13,482 nt of DNA from Dehalococcoidia bacterium. Lineage in GTDB: Bacteria; Chloroflexota; Dehalococcoidia; UBA2979. The DNA is taken from positions 1-13,482 of the forward strand of contig SCTU01000221.1 in NCBI GenBank assembly GCA_004297315.1. The letters run 5' to 3'. The notes beneath the pieces are model-generated. The model was not told where the DNA came from. It saw only the letters and a program-made list of their open reading frames with translations, and ran no database searches. Shown here one piece after another: positions 1-6,716 of this stretch. A program made the position numbers and the translations under genes. Every line of letters starts with the position of its first letter. Positions within the stretch are counted from its first letter, which is position 1.

Positions 1-474
1 GCTGGGCTCGTCGAGGACGAGCAGCGGCGGATCGGCGAGGAGTGCGATCGCGAGCGCGAGCCGCTGCCGCATCCCGCCTGAAAGCGCCGCAACCTTCTTA
101 TCCGCCTGTCCGCCGAGGCCGGCCGCTTCGACGCCCGTCCGGGCGCGTACGTGGGGCACGCCCTTCATGTCGGCGTAGAGCGTCGCCGTCTCCGCCACGG
201 TGAGGTCGCTGTGGAGCGCCGGGTGCTGCGGGAGGTACCCCATCAAGCGCCGCGCTGCCTTTGGCTCGCGCGCTACGTCAATCCCGTCAACCGTCACGCG
301 GCCCGTGTGTCGCACGAGGCCGGCGACCGACTTGATCAGCGTGCTCTTCCCGGCGCCGTTCGAGCCGATCAGCGCCATCACCTCGCCCGCCGCGAGGTCG
401 AACGTGACAGAGTCCAGCGCCACGGCGTCGCCGTAACGCTTGCCGACGTCCGCCGCACGGAGCAGGGCTACCAT
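1..474 (-). CDS. nosF: NosF, ABC transporter ATP-binding subunit (C-terminus beyond the window)
   Basis: This is the ATPase of the NosFY(D) ABC complex that supports copper-site (CuZ) maturation of nitrous oxide reductase; it acts on the cytoplasmic face of the membrane. Of the protein, 158 residues are visible. Walker A is GSNGAGKST at about residues 37-45, the Q-loop is at Q83 (GYLPQHP), the ABC signature LSGGM is at 131-135 and Walker B LLVLDEP is at 151-157. The open frame runs off the left edge just after Walker B, so the H-loop and the C-terminus are missing. The ATG at 474 overlaps the nosD stop by 7 nt (ATGGTAG), pointing to translational coupling. The ABC fold is certain; the NosF name rests on its place directly after nosD. 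nosY would be expected next, outside the window. Confidence 0.93.
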   Translation of the reverse strand, partial: MVALLRAADVGKRYGDAVALDSVTFDLAAGEVMALIGSNGAGKSTLIKSVAGLVRHTGRVTVDGIDVAREPKAARRLMGYLPQHPALHSDLTVAETATLYADMKGVPHVRARTGVEAAGLGGQADKKVAALSGGMRQRLALAIALLADPPLLVLDEPS

Positions 475-1871
475 CCCGCGCTCCGTGTCCGAGCGACCCG
501 CCACCATGCTCCCAGGGGGACGGCGGAAAGTGCGATGGCTGCCGCTAATGAGGCGAAGCGATCTGCACTCGTGGCCGCGACGCCCAGACGCATCGGCGGC
601 CTGATCAGAGGGTGGGCGTCGATGACCGATGGGGCGGGGCGAAACGCAGGGAACCAGCGCGCCGCCTGGTCGAGCGCGGTGCGCGCGGGTGTGTACGAAT
701 AGGCCCGCACCCACTCGTTCCGCCGTGCGAGGTCGTCGAACGCGCCGTCGTACTGGAACGCGATATCTCCGACGCCGTCACCGTCCGCGTCGTAGCCCTG
801 GTAGTCGTCCCAGAAGTTGCCTCGCCCCTCGATCGACCAGGTGTTGAGATGCTCGACACTCCCCCCGGTCGCCGTCACCTGTTCGAGGTTCCCGACGAAC
901 GTGTTCTCACTGAAGGTCACTCTGGTCGTCGTGGCCAGTTCGAGCGCAACGTCGTTGAAGCCGACGAGGTTGTGGGTGAGCGTGACCGTGCCCCCCGGCG
1001 TGTGCGGGGCGCCTTCGAGTGTGATTCCTAGGCGGTTGTGGTGGACGAGGTTGTCCGTCATCTCGACGTCGTCCACGTCCTTGAACAGGAGGCCGAAGCC
1101 CGACGCGGCGGAGCGGTTGTAGGCGAACTCGTTACCGCGAAACGTGATGTCACGCGAGAACATGATCGCCCCACCCGCCACGCTGTCACGGAAGACATTG
1201 TCGACGAACGTGTTGTGGTCGGCATACATGTAGTGGATGCCGTACCGGGCGTTCACCACGCTGTTTCGCTCGACGTGGTTGTGGCTGGCGAAGCCGAGGA
1301 AGATGCCGTCCTTCGCGCCGCGTACGGTGTTGCCTTCGATCGTCGTGTCGTCTGTGTGCCAGACGTATAGGGCGTGCCCCCGGCGCTCTGAGCCGAAGTC
1401 GAGGATGCTGGAAACCTCGTTGCGCAGGATGCGATGCCCCGCGCTGTCCTCCATGACGATCCCGTAGAGCGTGTCTCGGACGCGGTTCGCTTCCACGGTC
1501 GCACGGTTGCCGCGGATGCGGATCCCGGCGGGCTCGTCGAAGACGTCGCGCGCGGAACCCTGCACCGTGAACCCGCGCAGCGTGACGTCGTCTGCTGTCA
1601 CGAGCACGACGTCGCCGCGCCCGCCGGCGTCGATGATGGGCTGGCCGTCTCCGACAAGGATGACGGGCTTGTCGATGACGAGTTGTTCACGGTAGGTGCC
1701 CGCAGGGACCACGATCGTGTCGCCGGCGGTGGCACGCGCGATCCGCGCGGTGATCGACTCGGACTCGCCCGCGACGGCCGTTGCAGGCGAGGCGACTAGC
1801 ACGGACGCCGTCAGCGCGACGAACCCCAGCACCGCCGCGGCGGGCCAGCGCCGGACGGCGGTCCCGTTCAT
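468..1871 (-). CDS. nosD: NosD, periplasmic right-handed beta-helix copper-maturation protein
   Basis: NosD is the periplasmic partner of NosFY needed to assemble the CuZ centre of NosZ. The 467-residue product starts with a Sec-type signal (RR near residues 7-8, hydrophobic 11-28, likely cleavage near ATAVA at 30-34). Repeated parallel beta-helix turns of the CASH/PbH1 type follow, with recurring G-I-x and N-x-(V/F) steps through residues 85-330. The family signature GNFWDDYQGYDADGDGVGD lies at 351-369. Residues 438-458 form a C-terminal hydrophobic stretch followed by basic residues, so the protein may be tethered to the membrane. The open frame extends 100 codons further upstream, but the ATG at 1871 is chosen because it starts the signal peptide and forms an ATGA overlap with the stop of the preceding gene. 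The length is normal for NosD. Confidence 0.95.
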   Translation of the reverse strand: MNGTAVRRWPAAAVLGFVALTASVLVASPATAVAGESESITARIARATAGDTIVVPAGTYREQLVIDKPVILVGDGQPIIDAGGRGDVVLVTADDVTLRGFTVQGSARDVFDEPAGIRIRGNRATVEANRVRDTLYGIVMEDSAGHRILRNEVSSILDFGSERRGHALYVWHTDDTTIEGNTVRGAKDGIFLGFASHNHVERNSVVNARYGIHYMYADHNTFVDNVFRDSVAGGAIMFSRDITFRGNEFAYNRSAASGFGLLFKDVDDVEMTDNLVHHNRLGITLEGAPHTPGGTVTLTHNLVGFNDVALELATTTRVTFSENTFVGNLEQVTATGGSVEHLNTWSIEGRGNFWDDYQGYDADGDGVGDIAFQYDGAFDDLARRNEWVRAYSYTPARTALDQAARWFPAFRPAPSVIDAHPLIRPPMRLGVAATSADRFASLAAAIALSAVPLGAWWRVARTRSAGW

Positions 1872-2530
1872 GCCGCGTGCCTGCGCGCGGCCTTCGGAGC
1901 GTGAGCCGGGGGTACGGCGCCGGTGTTTTGCCAGCTCGCGACGACGAAGCGGATGATCGGTGGCCCGAACGACACGAGGAACGCGGCACCGACGATCAGC
2001 CAGAAGCCCTCGGCGACCATCGTCTCGTTGCGGAAGTTCATCACCTGCGTGGTGCCCAGCACCTTCGGCGTGAAGTCCCCGGGCCGCATCGGAGCGTCCG
2101 GGCTCAGGCCATGGCCGACGCGGTAGAGCCACCACTGAAGGTCGGCCAGGAACCCGATGGCCATCGCCCACACCCCGAGCGCCAGCGCCACGCGCACCGC
2201 GCGACGCCGTACCAGCACGGCGCCCAGCACGAGGGCGGCCACGAGGCCCGCGAGAGCGTAAGGGAACAGGCGCAGCTCAAGGACCTCTTCGGGACTGATG
2301 GGCGCTGCTCCCACGTAGTGGTTTAGCTCGTTCACCTCGTCCAGATCGCCCTCCATGCGCGTGCCATAGGCGGTGAGGCTCAGTCCCTGGGGGTATTGCG
2401 GCGCGTGCATCTCCATCTCCCAGAGGGGGAGCCAGGCGGACACGGCCAGCATGGCCGCCGCCACCAGGGCGCAGGCACCCCAGAGGTCAAGGCGCCTCAC
2501 CGCGGGTGTGGACAGTCCGTGCAGGCGCAT
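1868..2530 (-). CDS. nos-operon four-helix membrane protein of unknown function
   Basis: The 220-residue product has four predicted membrane segments (about 16-36, 88-108, 112-133 and 173-197). The first extracytoplasmic loop is long and carries LPLWEMEMHAPQYPQGL (34-50), LTAYG (52-56) and LNHYVG (69-74). As far as I recall, the APQYP...LNHYxG pattern recurs in membrane proteins next to nosZ in other non-proteobacterial nos clusters, but I know no proven function. It sits between nosL and nosD, with 1 nt between the nosL stop and its ATG and an ATGA overlap into nosD, so it is surely co-translated with the maturation genes. The loop is rich in Met, His and Tyr, which would fit copper handling or a contact with NosL or NosD; that is inference. 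It could correspond to the NosB-type membrane proteins of clade II operons, but I cannot show this. The frame is open 32 codons further upstream; the ATG at 2530 fits the spacing best. Confidence 0.85.
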   Translation of the reverse strand: MRLHGLSTPAVRRLDLWGACALVAAAMLAVSAWLPLWEMEMHAPQYPQGLSLTAYGTRMEGDLDEVNELNHYVGAAPISPEEVLELRLFPYALAGLVAALVLGAVLVRRRAVRVALALGVWAMAIGFLADLQWWLYRVGHGLSPDAPMRPGDFTPKVLGTTQVMNFRNETMVAEGFWLIVGAAFLVSFGPPIIRFVVASWQNTGAVPPAHAPKAARRHAA

Positions 2531-2531
2531 C

Positions 2532-3014
2532 TCAGCCCTTCCTCTCAACCGCCGTGAGCAACTCCGCCCAGGCCAGCATCGTCTTCGCGGCCGGGACCGC
2601 CGTTGCTGCGTCGGCGGCGGACGCAAACGCCGCCACGCCGTACCCCATCGGTGTCTTGAAGGAGGGACTGGTGAGGTACGTCGCGGCTCCTGCGTCCTGC
2701 CACTCCTGGCTGCGATAGTCGTGGACCCAGAACCGCGAGTCCGAGGCCGGGGCTTCGCGGCGGTAGGCGTTCACCATGCAGCCGATGTCGTCGAAATGCC
2801 GTTCGCCACCGCTCGGAGTGCGCCAGGCGGCGGCAAAGCGGGCGTCGTCGATCGACATCGTGCAGTAGGCGCAGCGTTCCTCGCCGTACCGCAGCGTTGG
2901 CGGCGCATCGCGGTCGGGCCCCTCAGTGCCGCAGGCCGGACCGAATACCGCCGCGCCGGCAAGAAGGGCGGCCGCGCCACCCGCGCGCTTGAGGAAACGT
3001 CTCCGTGTGAGCAT
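2532..3014 (-). CDS. nosL: NosL, copper chaperone for nitrous oxide reductase
   Basis: NosL binds Cu(I) in the periplasm and hands it to apo-NosZ through the NosDFY machinery. The 160-residue product begins with a twin-arginine-like signal (RRRFLKR at 4-10), a hydrophobic run and a possible lipid-attachment cysteine at C28 (GPAC). The NosL copper motif is seen as CAYCTM at 48-53, with H73 in ERHFDDIGCM and a further Cys at 79. The domain continues through FWVHDY (95-100) and the TYLTSPSFKTPMGYGVAAF stretch (112-130) typical of the family. The ATG at 3014 has the box GGAGG 7 nt upstream. The first bases of that box lie inside the base of the hairpin separating nosL from nosZ, so nosL translation is probably damped relative to nosZ. 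Confidence 0.93.
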   Translation of the reverse strand: MLTRRRFLKRAGGAAALLAGAAVFGPACGTEGPDRDAPPTLRYGEERCAYCTMSIDDARFAAAWRTPSGGERHFDDIGCMVNAYRREAPASDSRFWVHDYRSQEWQDAGAATYLTSPSFKTPMGYGVAAFASAADAATAVPAAKTMLAWAELLTAVERKG

Positions 3015-3023
3015 CGCTGGCCT

Positions 3024-3069
3024 CCAACGGGCGGGCGAGGCGGGAGGAGCGCCTCGCCCGCCCGGTTGG
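3024..3069 (-). promoter_or_regulatory. strong intercistronic hairpin between nosZ and nosL
   Basis: In the transcript this element begins at the base directly after the nosZ stop codon. The 20-nt arm (3069-3050) pairs with the 19-nt arm (3042-3024) along their whole length, with a single bulged base. The loop is 7 nt and reads CTCCTCC in the mRNA sense. The stem is almost all G-C. No T-run follows, so it is not a classical intrinsic terminator. The base of the stem takes in the first part of the nosL ribosome binding site. Likely roles are a barrier to 3' exonucleases that stabilises nosZ mRNA, partial attenuation, or damping of nosL translation. Confidence 0.85.
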
Positions 3070-5091
3070 CTAGGTGGTCACCATCAGCCAGCCCTGCATC
3101 TCCAGGTGGAGTGCGGAGCAGAACTCGGTGCAGTAGTACGCGAACGCCCCGGGCTCGCTCGCGACGAAGTCGACCGTCGTCACCTCGCCGGGATCCAGGC
3201 TGCAGTTGATGTTGTAACGCGGGATGGCAAAGCCGTGCGTCGCGTCCGGGGTGGTCTCCGTGTTGGTCATATGCATGATGACCCGGTCGCCCTTCTTCAC
3301 CGTCAGGTTGTCCGGCTTGAAGTTGCTCCGCTTCACCGAGCCCCACACTTCGACAATGTTGCCCCGTCGTTCGACGCGTTCCTTGCCGAGTTCGACGGCG
3401 TTGGGGTCCTTTTCCATCGTGAGCGGGTTCGTGCCAGGCGGGTACACCTCCCACGCCTTGATGCGGTCGGCGCGGATCGCCTGCACGTAGTGCGGCTCGC
3501 CCATGCCGATCGGCGTGTCGGAGAGCAGGCTCAGCTTCTCACCGGTGAGGTCGACCAACTGGAAATTCTGCGGCTTCAGCGTGCCCACTGCCGGGAAGCG
3601 GTCGATCGACCACTTGTTCAGCGAGACCATGTACTTGCCCTGCGGCTTGACGGTGTCGCCTTCCATGGTCACGAGGTGGCCGATGTTGTATTGCACCGGA
3701 ATCTTGTCCACGAGCTTGAAGGCGTTCTCACCCTTGAAGTAGGGGTCGCCCAGCGACCATTTCGCGATCGCGCTCTCCACGAAGAGGCTCGTGAACCCGT
3801 GTCCCTGCTCGTCGAACTGGGTGTGCAGCGGGCCCGCGCCCACCTCGACCTGACCCGCGACGACGGCGTCGAACTTCAGGATCGGGACGCCGTAGCGGTC
3901 CTTGCCCTCGAAGTTCTTCGCCGCGATGGCTGCCTGGACCTTGTCCCAGCCGTAGACCGTGACATGCGGGTCGAGTTTCCCCGCGACGACGAGGTAGGCC
4001 CCGTTGGGGGAGACGTCCACGCCGTGCGGGCTGCGCGGCTCCGGCGCCAGGTAGAGGACGCCCTCGGCCGCGGCGACGTCGAGCGGGATCACGCGCATGC
4101 CGTTGATCGTCTTGGTCTTGCCGGCCGCGACGAGTTCCTCCGCCTTCTTCCAGTTGATCAGGTGGAGGAAGTCGTAGTCACCCTTCGAGGCGCCCGTCTC
4201 GATCGCGGGCTTGCCCTCCATGTTTCCGCCGGACGCCATTTCGGAGTTGTACGAGTTCAGGAAGACCCACCCGTGGCTCACGAGTTTCCCGGAGTCCGAC
4301 AGGTCCTGCGTGTACGGCGGCAGTTCGATCTGGAAGCTGCGCGTCAGGTCGAAGCGGCCCTTCTTGTCCGTCGCAAGGAAGGTGGAATAGCCACGGAACG
4401 CGTCGGCGAACCGGTCGAGCGCGCCAGCGGCCTTCGTCGGGTCGACGAGTGTCGGAGTCTTGGTAGAGATGTGGACGTATTCGGTGTCCTGGGTGACGAA
4501 CACGCCGCCGTGGGAGGACTGCAGGTTGGGCACGTCCAGGATCTGCTTGGTCTTGAAGTCGCGCAGGTCGATCATCGCGATCCGACCGTTTGCGCGGTCG
4601 TTGATGTAGACGTACCTGCCGTCGTATTCACCCTTGGTCTCGCTCAGCGCCGGGTGGTGCGTGTCGCCCCAGGTCAGCGTGCCGTTGGCCGGGTTGGCCG
4701 TGCCGTTCTTGATCACGGGGTCCGAAGAGTCTGACCCGTATCCGTGCCCCTGCCACGGCTCAGGCGTGAAGACACCGATCGTCTTCAGCAGCCGCAACGA
4801 GGGCACGCCCATCACGAACATCTGGCCGGAATGGCCACCCGAGGAGATCAGGAAGAACTCGTCGCCGTGCTGGTTGCCCGGCGGGACGAAGGTCTTCACC
4901 GCCCGGGTGACATCCTCAGAGGTGAGCTTGCGCGACTCGGCGACCTTCTGGGCCTGGCCGGAGAGGCCGCTGTCGCCATGTTCCTCTTCCTCTCCGCCCC
5001 CACCAAGGCTCTTCCCGAGTACGCCGCCTACCGCGAGCGCGGCCGCCCCCACGGCCCCATTCTGGATGAGTTCACGTCTGGTCAGTGGCAT
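3070..5091 (-). CDS. nosZ: NosZ, nitrous oxide reductase (clade II-type motifs)
   Basis: The enzyme reduces N2O to N2 in the periplasm using the CuZ and CuA centres. The 673-residue product has a twin-arginine-type signal (TRRELIQNG at 4-12, hydrophobic 13-29). A seven-bladed propeller carries all seven CuZ histidines: H145 and H146 (GDTHHPALSET), H194 (SSHGG), H356 (SPHGVD), H423 (PLHTQFD), H472 (NIGHLV) and H533 (EPHYVQ). The C-terminal cupredoxin domain has CuA ligands H619, C654, C658, H662 and M665 (CTEFCSALHLEM). The DTHHPALSET wording and Glu656 in the CuA loop match clade II enzymes, while the Tat signal is more usual in clade I. The ATG at 5091 has GAAGAAGG about 7 nt upstream. The cupredoxin gene lies 47 nt before it. 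All metal ligands are present, so the enzyme should be functional. Confidence 0.98.
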   Translation of the reverse strand: MPLTRRELIQNGAVGAAALAVGGVLGKSLGGGGEEEEHGDSGLSGQAQKVAESRKLTSEDVTRAVKTFVPPGNQHGDEFFLISSGGHSGQMFVMGVPSLRLLKTIGVFTPEPWQGHGYGSDSSDPVIKNGTANPANGTLTWGDTHHPALSETKGEYDGRYVYINDRANGRIAMIDLRDFKTKQILDVPNLQSSHGGVFVTQDTEYVHISTKTPTLVDPTKAAGALDRFADAFRGYSTFLATDKKGRFDLTRSFQIELPPYTQDLSDSGKLVSHGWVFLNSYNSEMASGGNMEGKPAIETGASKGDYDFLHLINWKKAEELVAAGKTKTINGMRVIPLDVAAAEGVLYLAPEPRSPHGVDVSPNGAYLVVAGKLDPHVTVYGWDKVQAAIAAKNFEGKDRYGVPILKFDAVVAGQVEVGAGPLHTQFDEQGHGFTSLFVESAIAKWSLGDPYFKGENAFKLVDKIPVQYNIGHLVTMEGDTVKPQGKYMVSLNKWSIDRFPAVGTLKPQNFQLVDLTGEKLSLLSDTPIGMGEPHYVQAIRADRIKAWEVYPPGTNPLTMEKDPNAVELGKERVERRGNIVEVWGSVKRSNFKPDNLTVKKGDRVIMHMTNTETTPDATHGFAIPRYNINCSLDPGEVTTVDFVASEPGAFAYYCTEFCSALHLEMQGWLMVTT

Positions 5092-5138
5092 CCAAAGCCT
5101 TCTTCCCTCACCCGCTGCGGCGCCGTCGCCACCGCGGC

Positions 5139-5576
5139 TTACTTGACGGTGATGGTCCCGGCCATGTCAGGGAGGTGGAAATCACACTGGAATTTGATGG
5201 TTCCGGCCTTCGTGAATATGGCCGTGAACTTGTCGCTGGCGCCCGGATCGAGCGTGGGCTTTGACGTAAAGTCCTTGCCTTCCGCGCTGCTGCTCATGAT
5301 GTGCATGTTGTGCATCGCAGCGCCGGTGTTCTTGACCTCGAAGGTCACCGTCCCCTTTTCGACTGTGATCTCCTTCGGGTCGAAGACGTTGTCCTTCAGG
5401 GTGACGGCGACGGTCTGCGCCTTGCCGCCGTCGCTTGCAGCCTTCGTCGCAGCCGGCTTCGCGTTGTCCTTCGCGTCGCCCTTTGAATCGCCGCCTGAAC
5501 TGCAGGAGGCCAGCAGGAGGGCCGACACCAGCACCCCGGGGACCGCGAGCGCCCAGCCCAAACGCTTCAGTCGCAT
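5139..5576 (-). CDS. lipoprotein cupredoxin (type I copper protein), first gene of the nos operon
   Basis: This is a small blue-copper protein, probably anchored to the outer face of the membrane and donating electrons to NosZ. The 145-residue product has a lipoprotein signal ending in LLASC (lipidated Cys25). A flexible Ser/Gly/Lys/Ala linker (26-55) and a plastocyanin/azurin-like domain (56-145) follow. The type I copper ligands are visible: H89 in AAMHNMH, then C131, H134 and M138 in CDFHLPDM. The frame extends 15 codons upstream, but the ATG at 5576 is preferred because it begins the signal peptide and has AGGAAGGA about 10 nt upstream. Being first in the operon, just before nosZ and without any nos cytochrome c in view, it is a good candidate for the dedicated electron carrier. 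That role is inferred from context. Confidence 0.92.
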   Translation of the reverse strand: MRLKRLGWALAVPGVLVSALLLASCSSGGDSKGDAKDNAKPAATKAASDGGKAQTVAVTLKDNVFDPKEITVEKGTVTFEVKNTGAAMHNMHIMSSSAEGKDFTSKPTLDPGASDKFTAIFTKAGTIKFQCDFHLPDMAGTITVK

Positions 5577-5875
5577 TTCAAAGCCGTCCTTCCTGCGCGA
5601 ACAACATTGGTTATCTCGCAAAAGCCCATGAATTCATGCGATCTGTGTCATCGTCAGACAACTTCTCGCACACCATCCATGTTCGTGAAATCGCTCCTTG
5701 GGCGGCACCGCCGAAGGGCACCTGTCCGCGGGGACTTTGGTCGGGAGGAGTCGAGGGGATGACGGCCCCCGTCCTGGGGCATCCGCCCCGATTGTGTAGC
5801 GCCGCACTACACAATCCCATGGTGGTATCGTCGGTGCCTAACGTCAAGTGCCAGACTTAACATTGGAGTCGAGCG
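5577..5875. other. divergent control region between the nos operon and the Rrf2 gene
   Basis: This 299-bp stretch separates the first nos gene from the divergent Rrf2 regulator and has no convincing gene. It contains a 12-bp perfect palindrome, CATGAATTCATG, at 5627-5638. That lies inside a wider TCGCA...TGCGA dyad at 5616-5641, close to where the nos leader should be. The 25-bp inverted repeat listed separately sits nearer the Rrf2 gene. On the minus strand TTGTCT (5661-5656) resembles a -35 box, but no good -10 follows, so I do not call a promoter. Short open frames here lack SD boxes and a recognisable product. Confidence 0.6.
5791..5815. promoter_or_regulatory. 25-bp inverted repeat, candidate operator for the Rrf2 regulator
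   Basis: ATTGTGTAG (5791-5799) and CTACACAAT (5807-5815) are perfect inverted copies around a 7-bp centre. The central GC/GC steps also pair, so the dyad is 12-bp arms with a single mismatch about position 5803. It ends 60 bp before the Rrf2 start codon and lies about 215 bp upstream of the nos cupredoxin start. The AT-rich outer arms stand out in GC-rich DNA, and the length fits a dimeric Rrf2 site (these are usually 23-29 bp dyads). There is no T-run, so a terminator is unlikely. The binding partner is inferred. Confidence 0.7.
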
Positions 5876-6406
5876 ATGGAGATCGCGCTGGAGCGCCGGG
5901 GGGACTATTCGGTCCGGGCCGTGATCGACCTCGCGCGGCACTACGGACAGGGCCGCCGGAAAGCGCGGGAGATCGCCGGCGTCATGGACATCCCCGTGCG
6001 CTTCCTCCCGCAGTTGCTGGCGCCGCTCGTCCGTCGAGGCCTCCTCGTCGCGACGGCAGGCCCGGACGGTGGCTACGCGCTCGCGCGCGACCCCGCCTCG
6101 ATTACGGTCCTTGAGGTGATCGAGGCCGCCGAGGGGCCGGTGGAGTCTCCGCGCTGCGTCCTCCGCGGTGGCCCGTGCGACTGGGACGAGACCTGCCCCT
6201 TACACGAGACGTGGAGCCGCGCCCGAGACGCGCTCGCGCACGAGCTGAATCAGACGACGTTCGCCGAACTCGCCGCCCGGGACGAAGCGATCGAGAACCG
6301 CCCCGTCCGTCCTCGGAGGTCTCCACATGTGGAGACCGTGGAACGGCTTGGTGTGCGTGAAGGGGACGCGGGCGGCCGGGCGCGTCGACGTCCGGCACGA
6401 GAGTGA
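5876..6406 (+). CDS. Rrf2-family transcriptional regulator with an Fe-S cysteine triad
   Basis: This is a cytoplasmic DNA-binding regulator of the NsrR/IscR/RirA family. The 176-residue product has a winged helix-turn-helix over about 1-82, including SVRAVIDLA (12-20), the recognition region around REIAGVMDIPVRFLPQLL (31-48) and the wing GPDGGYALAR (62-71). The cluster-ligand cysteines are C94, C101 and C107 (C-x6-C-x5-C followed by LH), the usual spacing for a [2Fe-2S]/[4Fe-4S] or nitric-oxide-sensing member. About 35 residues at the C-terminus are an arginine-rich extension beyond the normal family length. The ATG at 5876 is supported by GGAG 7 nt upstream. It is divergent from the nos operon and next to a dyad, so control of nos and of itself, perhaps in response to NO or redox state, is likely. 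Whether it is true NsrR cannot be decided here. Confidence 0.93.
   Translation: MEIALERRGDYSVRAVIDLARHYGQGRRKAREIAGVMDIPVRFLPQLLAPLVRRGLLVATAGPDGGYALARDPASITVLEVIEAAEGPVESPRCVLRGGPCDWDETCPLHETWSRARDALAHELNQTTFAELAARDEAIENRPVRPRRSPHVETVERLGVREGDAGGRARRRPARE
6318..6337. repeat. 20-bp perfect palindrome in the 3' end of the Rrf2 gene
   Basis: GGTCTCCACA is followed at once by its exact reverse complement TGTGGAGACC. The palindrome falls inside the Rrf2 reading frame, in codons for the arginine-rich tail (RRSPHVETV), which is not conserved in the family. It has no spacer and no T-run. It may be a protein-binding site, or a 3'-end RNA element if the real gene end is shorter; I cannot tell which. 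Confidence 0.6.
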
Positions 6407-6477
6407 GTGGCCGGTCGGGACGTCTGCCTCAGCCTCCGCTCATGGCGGCCAGTGGCCGTCGTCAGCGTTTCCCGACC

Positions 6478-6651
6478 TCAGCCGCAGTCGGTGGCGAAAG
6501 GCTTGAGGGCTTCGACGAGCCGCTGCCAGCGCTTCACCGGGTCGGTGCGGCGGCTCCCCATTTTGGTGAGGATGTACAACTCCTCGGCGGCGTCTCTCGC
6601 CGCCAGCACGAGTTCGTGCACATCGCGTTCGAGGTACTTCGGGTCAGCCAT
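6478..6651 (-). CDS. small hypothetical protein, 57 residues
   Basis: I do not recognise the family. The product is charged and appears mostly alpha-helical: a first helix of about MADPKYLERDVHELVLAARD, then a region with AAEELYILTKMG and a C-terminal amphipathic KRWQRLVEALKPF. It has no signal peptide, no membrane segment and one cysteine near the end. The start at 6651 is chosen over upstream in-frame ATGs because GGGAGG stands 5 nt before it, a good SD. It lies 65 nt after the stop of the second CoA-transferase gene on the same strand, so it could be the last gene of that unit, and it is convergent with the Rrf2 gene. Support is the SD and the sensible amino-acid composition only. Confidence 0.6.
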   Translation of the reverse strand: MADPKYLERDVHELVLAARDAAEELYILTKMGSRRTDPVKRWQRLVEALKPFATDCG

Positions 6652-6716
6652 GTGCGCCTCCCGGGCGAGACGAGCGGATGTCTTCAGTCTGCCCATGCCT
6701 TGCCCAGGCCACACGT

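Noticed and set aside
468..2171. 567-codon nosD with a start at 2171
   Set aside because: The extra 100 codons overlap the membrane-protein gene out of frame; the signal peptide and ATGA junction place the start at 1871.
2926..4734. 602-codon open frame on the plus strand opposite nosZ
   Set aside because: It is the antisense shadow of nosZ in GC-rich DNA; its Arg/Val/Asp-rich composition has no motif, and nosZ on the other strand has every metal ligand.
5611..5847. 78-codon open frame on the minus strand in the nos-rrf2 control region
   Set aside because: No SD, no recognisable domain, and it covers the operator-like dyad; non-coding regulatory DNA is simpler.
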